Shown piece by piece: positions 26,997-33,822 of a DNA stretch of 64,000 nucleotides. Below the pieces are notes generated by a model. It was not told where the DNA came from. It saw only the letters and a list, made by a program, of their open reading frames with translations, and made no database searches. Both the position numbers and the translations under genes were made by a program. The stretch lies in the NCBI RefSeq assembly GCF_009451885.1, contig NZ_WIAO01000014.1, positions 62,001 through 126,000 of the forward strand, written 5' to 3'. This DNA comes from Glycomyces albidus. Lineage in GTDB: Bacteria > Actinomycetota > Actinomycetes > Mycobacteriales > Micromonosporaceae. Each line of letters opens with the position of its first letter. Positions within the stretch are counted from its first letter, which is position 1.

Positions 26997-27875
26997 ATGA
27001 CCCACCAAGACTCGCGGATCCCCCGCTCCCGACGCTGGGTGCTCTCCCGCGCCCTGATGGTCGGCGGCGCGGTGACCGCCGCCGCCGTCCCCTCCGTGTT
27101 CGCCCTCCAGTCGGCGAGCGCGGCGACGACGGTCGACATGGAGCTCGTGCTCGTGGCCGCGATGGTCGACCCGCAGAAGTCCGGCACCGGAACCACGCTC
27201 AACGCGGCGGCGTCGGTGAAGGCCGTCGAGCAGGCGCTCGACGCCAAGAACTTCCTCGCTGCGTCCTACGTGGACGGTCACTACGGCAGCTCCACGATCG
27301 CCGCGTACGCGGCCTGGCAGCGGTCCCTCGGGTACAGCGGCCTCGACGCCAACGGCATCCCCGGTCCCACCTCCTTGACGAAGCTCGGCACCGACACCGG
27401 CGTGTTCTCCGTGACCCGCCAGGTCAGCATCGGATCGAACTCGGACTCCTACGGCGGCAGGCGGGTCAACACCCGCACCAGGAACATGCTCGCCGCCGCC
27501 GACGCGAAGCTCTCCTGGAGCCTCGCCCTCACGCAGGGCTCCTACACCACCGGGAACCCGAGCTCGGCGGGCACGCACGACGGCGGCGGGGTCGTCGACG
27601 TCAGCGTGTCCGGCATGACGGCGACCCAGCGCTGGCAGACCGTCAAGGCCCTCCGCGACGTCGGCTTCGCGGCCTGGCTGCGCACGCCTGAACAGGGCTT
27701 CAGCTACCACATCCACGCCAATGCGATCGGCGACACCGACATGGTCGACGTCGCCCGCGCGCAGGTCCACGACTACTTCTACGGCAAGAACGGCCTCGCG
27801 AGCCACGCGGCCGACAACACCCCCAGCGCCTACCGGGGCTCGTTCACCTGGTGGGAGCAGTACAAGCGGAGCTGA
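26997..27875 (+). CDS. Secreted peptidoglycan-binding peptidase, M15-like
   Basis: 292 aa. A twin-arginine signal (RSRRWVLSRAL then a hydrophobic core to about residue 42) exports it. A peptidoglycan-binding fold follows, about 60-135 (VDGHYGSSTIAAYAAWQRSLGYSG). The C-terminal domain has GTHDGGGVVDVSV and FSYHIHANAIGD, which resemble the zinc ligands of D-Ala-D-Ala/M15-type peptidases. It probably cuts cell-wall peptides. ATG 26997 has GAAGGG 10 nt upstream. A 14-bp hairpin follows. Confidence 0.85.
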   Translation: MTHQDSRIPRSRRWVLSRALMVGGAVTAAAVPSVFALQSASAATTVDMELVLVAAMVDPQKSGTGTTLNAAASVKAVEQALDAKNFLAASYVDGHYGSSTIAAYAAWQRSLGYSGLDANGIPGPTSLTKLGTDTGVFSVTRQVSIGSNSDSYGGRRVNTRTRNMLAAADAKLSWSLALTQGSYTTGNPSSAGTHDGGGVVDVSVSGMTATQRWQTVKALRDVGFAAWLRTPEQGFSYHIHANAIGDTDMVDVARAQVHDYFYGKNGLASHAADNTPSAYRGSFTWWEQYKRS

Positions 27876-27898
27876 CAGAGCTCGAGAAGGAAAGACCG

Positions 27899-27931
27899 GC
27901 GGGCGGGGCCACACAATGGCCCCGCCCGCCG
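27899..27931. terminator. Strong hairpin between convergent genes
   Basis: A perfect 14-bp stem (27899-27912 with 27918-27931) and a 5-nt loop, 24 bp after the peptidase stop. The convergent receiver-domain gene ends at 27999. No T run follows on either side. Confidence 0.7.
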
Positions 27932-27998
27932 CTTCGCGTCCGGGACCGTCGGGCGAGCCGGCGGCGCCGCAGCGGCCGGGGCTCGCCTCTGATCGGCG

Positions 27999-29234
27999 CT
28001 AGTCGCCTCTGAGCCGGTCGAGCCAGGTGCCGCCCTGGTTCTGTGCGAGCCGGCTGCGGCGCGTGCCGACGAAGTCGACCACCGCGTCCACCAGTTCCTC
28101 GGGGCTGTCGGTGACCTTCGCGGCGCGCGGGTGGACGCTCGGAATCGCTCCGAGATCGCTCGAGTAGATGATCCCTGGAGTCGGTACGCCGGCTTCGACC
28201 ATGCGGTCGAGGAGGACAATGCCGGCGGTCGCCCCATCGGCTTCGGAACCGCGCCTCATGTCGGTGATGACCAGGTCGTAGGGCTTCTCCTTGAGCGCCA
28301 GCACGGCACGGGCTGTGGAGACGACGGCGTCCACGGTGATTCCGGCGGTCCTGAAGAGACGGATGAGCGACTCGTTCCCCTCCGGGTGGTCGTCGACCCA
28401 GAGGATCGCGCCGCCGTTGAGGAGGTCGGCCGAGAGTGCGAGGCGGGTGGCCGCGCGGAGGCCGCGCTGGGCGTCGGCCGAGGTGTACGCGGGCGGCTGC
28501 TGGTACGGCGGGAGCGGGACGGATCCGGGGTAGGCGCTCTGGTTGTTCGGCAGCGGCGGGGCGTAGTACGTGGTCGGCGGCGGCGCGAACTGGTAGGCCG
28601 GGATGTCGGGGTTCGCCGGGCGCGGCTCGGTGAGGGGGCCGGCGGGGTCGTCGTTCGGCTTGGCGCCGTTGGCGTTCGCTCCGGTCGCCGGCTCGTCGGC
28701 CGGCGGGGTGTTCGGGGGGCGGAGGGGGGCGGGCTCGGTCTGGACCGGTTCCTCGGAGGTCTCGTCCGCTTCGTCGGCGGTGTCGAGCACCTGCTTCGGC
28801 GGCGCGACCCGGGCGGACGCCCCCGTGTCGGTCCCGGCCTGCCGGCCGCCGGGAGCGGCGACGCCGTAGGGCGCAGCACCTCCCGGTGCGGCGCGGTAGG
28901 GCTGAGGGCCGCCCGGTGCGACGCCGTACGGCTGGGCGCTGCCCGGTGCGCTCCCGAACTGCGACGGGACGCCGTAGGCCGGCTGCTGGACCGGCGGCGG
29001 CGCCTGGAAGGCCGCGTTCCAGTCCGGCAGAGGCGGCTGCGGGCTGCGGTGGGACGCCTCCTCGATGGCCTGCTGTGCGAGTTCGACGGTGACCCAAGGG
29101 GTCTCGACCTTGGTCATTCGCGGGGCCTGCTGCGTGAAGATGCGCTTGGCGACGGCCAGCGCGATGAACCCGAAACCGATCCAGAGGAAGGCGGGGAGCA
29201 CCTTGATCAGCTCGATCCAGATGGCTTCGCTCAT
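27999..29234 (-). CDS. Membrane-tethered receiver-domain protein
   Basis: 411 aa. One membrane helix (about 8-30) is followed by a long Pro/Ala/Gln-rich disordered linker (about 60-280). A C-terminal CheY-like receiver domain covers about 285-400: ILWVDDHPEGN gives the acidic pocket, LVITDMRRG the phospho-Asp, IIYSSD the Ser/Thr and AAKVTDSPEEL the Lys. There is no output domain and no kinase nearby. ATG 29234 has GGAG 7-8 nt upstream. It may recruit a cytosolic partner to the membrane on phosphorylation. Confidence 0.78.
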   Translation of the reverse strand: MSEAIWIELIKVLPAFLWIGFGFIALAVAKRIFTQQAPRMTKVETPWVTVELAQQAIEEASHRSPQPPLPDWNAAFQAPPPVQQPAYGVPSQFGSAPGSAQPYGVAPGGPQPYRAAPGGAAPYGVAAPGGRQAGTDTGASARVAPPKQVLDTADEADETSEEPVQTEPAPLRPPNTPPADEPATGANANGAKPNDDPAGPLTEPRPANPDIPAYQFAPPPTTYYAPPLPNNQSAYPGSVPLPPYQQPPAYTSADAQRGLRAATRLALSADLLNGGAILWVDDHPEGNESLIRLFRTAGITVDAVVSTARAVLALKEKPYDLVITDMRRGSEADGATAGIVLLDRMVEAGVPTPGIIYSSDLGAIPSVHPRAAKVTDSPEELVDAVVDFVGTRRSRLAQNQGGTWLDRLRGD

Positions 29235-29513
29235 GAATGGCTCCAACAGAGGGGGTTCCGGGCCGGGCGATTCAACCTTAATCGGATCGGGCCCGTCCGG
29301 TGGATCCGGGTGTGAGCCGCCCATGGTGTGCGGCTCAAGCCGAAACGCGGGAGGCCCCTGGTACGGGAACGGCATAAGGGGGCGCCGACAGCGCAGGAAA
29401 CGGACGAGCCGGACCGGCCGAGTGCAGCGACCGGTCCGGCGCGCCCGTTCCGCCGCCGGTGAGGACGGCCGGGCCGGCGCGCCCTTGCGCAACCGGTCCG
29501 GCTCGCCCTTCCG

Positions 29514-30311
29514 CTAGCGGGTGAGCGCTTTGTAGAGGGCGATCCAGCGGTCGGGCGGGACGAGGCCGACCGGGGCGTCCTTCGCGATGCCGGCCTCGGC
29601 GCAGGCGCGGGCCGCGGCGCGGGCGGGGACGGCCTGGCGCAGGGAGGCCGCGAGGGAGCCGCCGATGCCGGTGAAGCCGAGGGCGACCAGGTCGCGGTAG
29701 TCGGCGAGGTCGCGCCGGGGCAGCAGCGGCTCAGGCCGCCGTCGCAGGTGGAGGACGGCCGCGTCGACTTTGGGGACCGGCCGGAACCGGTGGCGGCCGA
29801 TGCGCATCCCGAGCGCGAGTTCGTGCTCGGGCCAGGCGTCGACGGCGAGTTTGGACCAGCGGCCGTAATCGCCGGTGTGCTTGCGGGCGAACTCGAGCTG
29901 GACGACCAGGCTCGCGGTGGTGAGCGAGCGGGCGTCCAGGCACCAGCGGACGATGTCGGTGGTGATCGCGAAGGGCACGTTGGCGACGACGCGGAACGGC
30001 TCCCGCGGCGGACGGGCGTCGCGGAAGTCGCCGGTGTGGAGCCGGAAGTGCTCGTGGTGGCCGAAGCGGGAGCGCAGGCGCTCGGCGAAGTGCCGGTCCT
30101 TCTCGTAGGCGATCACGCGGCGGGCGCGGTCCAGGAGCGGCCCGGTGAGCATGCCGCCGCCGGGGCCGGCCTCGACGACGAGGTCGTCGGGTCCGACGTC
30201 CGCGGCGAGGCGGCGCGCCAGGTGCGCGTCGGCGAGGAAGTTCTGGGACAGGCGCTTGCGGTCGGAGACGCCGCGGGACTCGCGGGCGCGCGGGAACTGG
30301 CTGCGGGACAT
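29514..30311 (-). CDS. Erm-family 23S rRNA (adenine-N6) methyltransferase
   Basis: 265 aa SAM-dependent enzyme of the family that methylates A2058 of 23S rRNA and gives macrolide-lincosamide-streptogramin B resistance. Motifs are RKRLSQNFLAD, VVEAGPGGGMLT (SAM), VVANVPFAIT (catalytic NxPF) and LVVQLEFARKHTGDYGRWS. The last is characteristic of actinobacterial Erm rather than the KsgA housekeeping dimethylase. GGAGG lies 7 nt before ATG 30311. A leader peptide and mutually exclusive hairpins lie upstream. Confidence 0.9.
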   Translation of the reverse strand: MSRSQFPRARESRGVSDRKRLSQNFLADAHLARRLAADVGPDDLVVEAGPGGGMLTGPLLDRARRVIAYEKDRHFAERLRSRFGHHEHFRLHTGDFRDARPPREPFRVVANVPFAITTDIVRWCLDARSLTTASLVVQLEFARKHTGDYGRWSKLAVDAWPEHELALGMRIGRHRFRPVPKVDAAVLHLRRRPEPLLPRRDLADYRDLVALGFTGIGGSLAASLRQAVPARAAARACAEAGIAKDAPVGLVPPDRWIALYKALTR

Positions 30312-30377
30312 CGGAATCCTCCAGGCGGAGTAGTCGAATCAGGTCGATCGATTCGCCTAGACCGCGCAGCGGCGCAG

Positions 30378-30450
30378 CGGTGCGTGCAGAAGGCACCGTT
30401 CAAGACCGGCGGCAGCCGGGAAGAGAGCGCGTGCGGGGCCTAGGCCGCCG
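30378..30450 (-). promoter_or_regulatory. Alternative hairpins in the erm leader
   Basis: The end of the leader ORF (30444-30450) can pair with 30407-30413 (7 bp). Alternatively 30406-30410 pairs locally with 30415-30419 (5 bp). A further hairpin, 30378-30383 with 30393-30398, lies nearer erm. A ribosome stalled at the Arg-Leu-Arg codons would cover the first arm, which is the usual layout of macrolide attenuators. The pairings are read by eye. Confidence 0.45.
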
Positions 30451-30517
30451 CGCGCAGCCGAATGAAGAAGGTCGGACCGAACGCGGCGCACGCGTTCAAC
30501 CCCGGTGATCCTGACAT
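30440..30517 (-). CDS. Leader peptide of the erm gene
   Basis: A 25-codon ORF from ATG 30517 to TAG 30440, 128 bp before erm. The C-terminal part reads PTFFIRLRAAA. Arg-x-Arg (RLR, residues 20-22) is the +X+ motif at which macrolide-bound ribosomes stall, as in ErmDL. A promoter (TCGACA, 17 bp, TAACCT) ends 7 nt before the ATG, so the leader is translated from the transcript's 5' end. There is no ribosome site, as expected for a leaderless start. Confidence 0.68.
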   Translation of the reverse strand: MSGSPGLNACAAFGPTFFIRLRAAA

Positions 30518-30524
30518 GGCGGCC

Positions 30525-30553
30525 AGGTTACCCGACGGGGCGATCGGTGTCGA
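30525..30553 (-). promoter_or_regulatory. Promoter of the erm leader transcript
   Basis: Minus strand: -35 TCGACA (30548-30553), an exact 17-bp spacer and -10 TAACCT (30525-30530). The leader ATG begins 7 nt after the -10, so transcription should start at or next to it. There is no AT-rich WhiB7-type element next to the -35. Confidence 0.65.
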
Positions 30554-30586
30554 GCGGTTATCGCGGCCGCCGGTGCGCCCCGCCCC

Positions 30587-32101
30587 TCACCTCGAGGCGG
30601 CGCCGCGGTCCCTGACGCGGATCGGGCCGGTGTCGCCGGTCGAGTAGCGCCCGGGCACGTGCAGGCGAAGGACGGCCTCGCCGGCCCAGTCGGGGACCGA
30701 GCCGGGCCGGGACGCGGCGGCCATCGTCGCGAACGCCAGCGGGACCGTCCACAGTGCCGGCTGCGCGAGCAGGATCGACCAGGTGCCGGGCGGCAGGTCG
30801 AGGATCACCGACGCCAGCGCCGCGCCGGTGGAGGAGGCGGCGCCGACGAGAAGCCCGGCCGTGGCGCCGGTCGCGGTGAGGCCGCGCCACCAGATCCCGA
30901 GGGTCAGCAGCGGGCAGAACGTGGAGGCGGCGACGGCGAAGGCCCAGCCGACCAGGACGTTGATATCGACGTCGGCGGCCGGGAGCGACAGCACCACCGC
31001 GAGGGCGGTGCCGGCGAGGACCCCCAGGCGCAGCTTGGAGAGCGAGCCGCCGAACAGGTCGTGCGAGAGGCCCCCGGCGAGCGCGAGCAGCAGCCCCGAG
31101 GACGTCGACAGGAACGCCGCGAACGCGCCCGCGGCGACGAGCGCGGTGAGGACCGCGCCCACGGTGCCCGGCGCGATCGCCTCGGGCACGAGCACCGGGA
31201 CGACGTCGGTCTCCTCGGGGTTCGGGACGACGATGCGTCCCAGGAGGCCGTAGACGATCGGGAACAGGTAGAACAGGCTGAGCAGGACGATCACCGAGAC
31301 GGCGACCCGGCGGGCCGCGCGGGCGCCGGCGACGGTGTGGAAGCGCATCACGACGTGCGGGAGTCCCATGGCGCCCAAGGTGGTCGCCACCAGGACCGAC
31401 ACGGTCGCCAGGACCGAGTGGCCCGAGCCGTCGAGGTCGAGCAGCGGCCGGGCCCAGTCCGGGTCGGGGCCGGTGGTGGCGAGGGCGGCTTCGCGGCGGT
31501 CGGTTCCGGCCAGGACGATGAGCACGATCGCGGGGCCGGCGATGAACACGAGCTTCACGATGTAGTGGAACGCCTGCACGTAGGTCGCCGAGCGCATCCC
31601 GCCGACCGCGATCGTGGAGGAGACGACGAGGCCGGCGCCGATGACGCCGATCCAGTACGGGATGCCGGAGACGAGTTCGAGGACGACTCCGGCGGCCTTG
31701 AACTGCGGCAGCAGGTACAGCAGCATGATCACCAGGACGACGAGGCCGCACATGCGGCGGATGCGCGGTGAGCCGAGCCGGTACTCGGCGAAGTCGGGGA
31801 CGGTGTAGGCGCCGCTGCGGCGCATCGGCCCGGCGACGAGGGCCGCGACGAGCACGTACCCGGCGGTGAAGCCCACGGCGTACCACATCGCGCCGACGCC
31901 GTTCTTGACGAGCAGGCCCGCGAGGCCGAGTACCGAAGCGGCCGAGACGTACTCCCCCGCGATCGCGAGCGCGTTCCAGCCGGGCACGATCGAGCGGGAG
32001 GCCACCAGGAAGTCCGGTGTGGAGCGGGCGGCGCGCACGCCCCACACGCCGATGACGACGCTGGCGATGAGCACCAGCATGATCGCGGCCAGGCCGAGCA
32101 T
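30587..32101 (-). CDS. Sodium/solute symporter (SSS family), carboxylate type
   Basis: 504 aa with about 13 membrane helices, probably importing a short carboxylate with Na+ or H+. DFLVASRSIVPGWNALAIAGEYVSAAS, SATYVQAFHYIVK, MGLPHVVMRFHTV and the Ser-rich FLSTSSGLLLALAGGLSHD helix are typical of the acetate/monocarboxylate branch of SSS. Its ATG (32101) shares one base with the stop of the small membrane protein before it (TGATG). It is the last gene of the LytS/LytTR chain, so it is the likely target of that sensor. Confidence 0.88.
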   Translation of the reverse strand: MLGLAAIMLVLIASVVIGVWGVRAARSTPDFLVASRSIVPGWNALAIAGEYVSAASVLGLAGLLVKNGVGAMWYAVGFTAGYVLVAALVAGPMRRSGAYTVPDFAEYRLGSPRIRRMCGLVVLVIMLLYLLPQFKAAGVVLELVSGIPYWIGVIGAGLVVSSTIAVGGMRSATYVQAFHYIVKLVFIAGPAIVLIVLAGTDRREAALATTGPDPDWARPLLDLDGSGHSVLATVSVLVATTLGAMGLPHVVMRFHTVAGARAARRVAVSVIVLLSLFYLFPIVYGLLGRIVVPNPEETDVVPVLVPEAIAPGTVGAVLTALVAAGAFAAFLSTSSGLLLALAGGLSHDLFGGSLSKLRLGVLAGTALAVVLSLPAADVDINVLVGWAFAVAASTFCPLLTLGIWWRGLTATGATAGLLVGAASSTGAALASVILDLPPGTWSILLAQPALWTVPLAFATMAAASRPGSVPDWAGEAVLRLHVPGRYSTGDTGPIRVRDRGAASR

Positions 32102-32454
32102 CAGGGGCCGTCCGTGTCGTGGTCGGCCTCGACGCGTTCGGCGCGGCGCACGTGGACGGCGGCGAGGACCAGGAGGACCGGGTAGGGCGCGAAGAACAGG
32201 ACGGCCCAGCCGAGCCGGCCGGGGACGACCGCGGCGGCGGTGAGCAGCGCGGCTAGTGCGACGGCGAGCGCGGCGGCGGTGCCGGCGGCGAGGCGGCGCT
32301 GGCGTCGGAGGGCGCGTTCGGCGGCGACGAGGTCGATCGCGGAGGAGGGGATCGGGGGCCGCCCGGCGAGGTGGCTCAACCGGCCCATGGCGTCCGCCCC
32401 GCGCCGCTGCGCGAGGCGGGTCTGGGGGCTCGTGACGCGGACGCGTTGGATCAC
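32101..32454 (-). CDS. Small two-helix membrane protein, partner of the symporter
   Basis: 117 aa. A basic cytosolic N-terminus is followed by two membrane helices (about 53-73 and 77-97). It is not clearly a DUF485 protein, but occupies the place DUF485 proteins take before acetate symporters (as at 36726-37079). It starts with GTG at 32454, overlapping the stop of the repeat-built frame upstream (GTGA). Its TGA shares a base with the symporter ATG. GGAG lies 10 nt before the start. Confidence 0.72.
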   Translation of the reverse strand: MIQRVRVTSPQTRLAQRRGADAMGRLSHLAGRPPIPSSAIDLVAAERALRRQRRLAAGTAAALAVALAALLTAAAVVPGRLGWAVLFFAPYPVLLVLAAVHVRRAERVEADHDTDGP

Positions 32455-32810
32455 GGCGCGGACTCCAGTCCGGCGAGCGGCGGGCGGGTGCGGTGCGGCG
32501 ATCCCATCGGGCACCGGGTGCGGTGCGGTACACCTGGGCGGCGCATCCGGTGTGCAGTCATCGAACAGGGGGTCCGAGGCAACGCCGCCACCGCGCGGCG
32601 GGTGCAATGCAACTCCGGCATAGCGCGACAGATGCGGTGCGGCACCCCAGCCGAGCGGCGGGTCCATTGCAATTCCGGCATCGGGCAGCGGGTGCGGTGC
32701 GGCACCTCTGGCCGGCGGCTCGTCCAGTGCCACGCCGGCACCGGGCAGCGGGTGCGGTGCGGCGTCCCCGCCGGGCGGCGGGGGGCGGCGGTCGGGCGCG
32801 TGCGGGTCAT
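32451..32810 (-). CDS. Repeat-built small ORF 2, bridging regulator and membrane protein
   Basis: A 119-codon frame whose ATG (32810) overlaps the regulator's TGA (ATGA) and whose TGA (32451) overlaps the next GTG (GTGA). Residues 16-75 are three exact 20-residue (60-bp) units of the form VPHRTRCPMPELQWTRRSAG; a degenerate 18-residue unit and two partial ones follow. The peptide is Arg/Pro-rich with Cys, His and Trp and has no known domain. It may be translated, or may be a repeat element that keeps ribosomes moving across the gap. The ribosome site is weak. Confidence 0.5.
   Translation of the reverse strand: MTRTRPTAAPRRPAGTPHRTRCPVPAWHWTSRRPEVPHRTRCPMPELQWTRRSAGVPHRICRAMPELHCTRRAVAALPRTPCSMTAHRMRRPGVPHRTRCPMGSPHRTRPPLAGLESAP
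32470..32765. repeat. Tandem 60-bp repeat array 2 (MIRU-like)
   Basis: Units run 32706-32765, 32646-32705 and 32586-32645, then decay toward 32470. On the plus strand each is recognised by a GGGTGCGGTGCGGC-type core. The array fills almost the whole interval between the response-regulator stop and the next start. Confidence 0.8.
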
Positions 32811-33550
32811 GAGTCGCCGCGCACCGCTTGGAGGAGGCGTTCGCGCAGCAGACGCGAGTGGCGGCGGCTGACGGGCACTTCGCCGGCGCCGGTGACGGCG
32901 ACGAGGCCGGCCGTGGAGGTCACGCGCAGTTCGGTGATGGCGGCGAGGTTGACCAGGAACGAGCGGTGGGCGCGCACGAATCCAGCGGCGTCCCAGACCT
33001 CTTCGAGGTAGGTGAGGGACTGGCGCAGCAGGTGCGAGTGCTGTCCTGAGTGGAGCCTCACGTAGTCGCCGTGGGCTTCGGCGTAGGCGATGTCGTCGCG
33101 CCGCACGAACACGGTCCGCCCGGCGAGCTCGACCTGGACGACGGCGAGGTCGTCGGCCTTGTCCCCCGCCGGGGCCGGGCCGGAGCGGCGGCCGATGCGG
33201 GCGACGGCCTCGGCGAGTCGCTCGGGCCGGAACGGCTTGAGCAGGTAGTCGACCGCGCCGAGCCCGAACGCCTCGACGGCGTGGTTGTCGTAGGCGGTGA
33301 CGAAGACGATCGCGGGCGGGTGCGAGAGCCGCCGCAGGATGCGGGCGACGTCGATCCCGGTCAGGCCGGGCATGGCGATGTCGAGGAACGCGGCGTCGAA
33401 GGTGCCCTCGCCGAGGAGGCGCACCGCTTCGTCGCCGCCGGCGGCGCACTGGACGTCGCCGACGCTCGGCTGCTCGGCGAGCTGCCCGGCGAGCTCGGCG
33501 CGGGTCGAGGGCTCGTCCTCGACGACGAGGATGCGCAGACCGCCGCTCAT
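32807..33550 (-). CDS. LytTR-family response regulator
   Basis: 247 aa DNA-binding regulator. The receiver domain is at about 5-120, with EDE (11-13), phospho-Asp57 (AFLDIAMPG), Thr in FVTAYDN and Lys in YLLKPF. A LytTR domain occupies about 145-245 (FVRRDDIAYAEAHGDYVRLHS, FVRAHRSFLVNL). GGGAG lies 6 nt before ATG 33550. Its start overlaps the stop of one repeat-built frame and its stop overlaps the start of another. It is paired with the LytS-type kinase upstream. Confidence 0.94.
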   Translation of the reverse strand: MSGGLRILVVEDEPSTRAELAGQLAEQPSVGDVQCAAGGDEAVRLLGEGTFDAAFLDIAMPGLTGIDVARILRRLSHPPAIVFVTAYDNHAVEAFGLGAVDYLLKPFRPERLAEAVARIGRRSGPAPAGDKADDLAVVQVELAGRTVFVRRDDIAYAEAHGDYVRLHSGQHSHLLRQSLTYLEEVWDAAGFVRAHRSFLVNLAAITELRVTSTAGLVAVTGAGEVPVSRRHSRLLRERLLQAVRGDS

Positions 33551-33822
33551 CGCCCGCTCCCGTCCGGTCGGCGAGCGGGCCGGGCGCGAGAGCCGCGTTC
33601 CGACTCCGCGCGAAGCCGTCCCGCCGCGACACGGCGGGCGCCGTGTGAGAGCGACAAGGTGCGGGGACTTCGTTCCGGCTCGGAGAAAAGTCCTGCCGAG
33701 GCACGGCGCGCGAAAGGCGGCCGCATCAAGGTGCCGGAACTCCGTCCCGGCTCGGCGAGGAACACTCCCGGCGCAGGGCGGCGCGCGACATGTGCGCGCG
33801 TCAAGGTGCGGGCGCTGCTCAT
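33547..33822 (-). CDS. Repeat-built small ORF 1, bridging kinase and regulator
   Basis: A 91-codon frame. ATG 33822 overlaps the kinase TGA and TGA 33547 overlaps the regulator ATG, both as ATGA. GAGGAG lies 7 nt before the start. Residues 5-78 are three units of 24-25 residues sharing TL-x5-ARR-x-A-x-G and a (A/S)E(P/S)xR tail. The final 13 residues are unique. No domain is recognised. The same placement, between sensor and regulator, with overlapping starts and stops, is known for MIRU repeats in mycobacterial senX3-regX3. Confidence 0.55.
   Translation of the reverse strand: MSSARTLTRAHVARRPAPGVFLAEPGRSSGTLMRPPFARRASAGLFSEPERSPRTLSLSHGARRVAAGRLRAESERGSRARPARRPDGSGR
33589..33810. repeat. 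Tandem 72-75-bp repeat array 1 (MIRU-like)
   Basis: Three imperfect tandem units: 33736-33810, 33664-33735 and 33589-33663. They fill the interval between the kinase stop and the regulator start. The unit sequence differs from the 60-bp array downstream. Confidence 0.8.

Noticed and set aside
29431-29514. Imperfect direct repeats with ACCGGTCCGGC cores after the erm gene.
   Set aside because: Only two copies of about 22 bp, with no gene boundary or promoter logic; probably chance in GC-rich spacer DNA.
29514-30311. KsgA (16S rRNA dimethylase) instead of Erm.
   Set aside because: The segment LEFARKHTGDYGRWS and the NVPF catalytic motif follow actinobacterial Erm proteins, and a resistance-type leader peptide is present.
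32470-33810. CRISPR array.
   Set aside because: The units are 60-75 bp, adjacent, in frame and imperfect, with no spacers and no cas genes.
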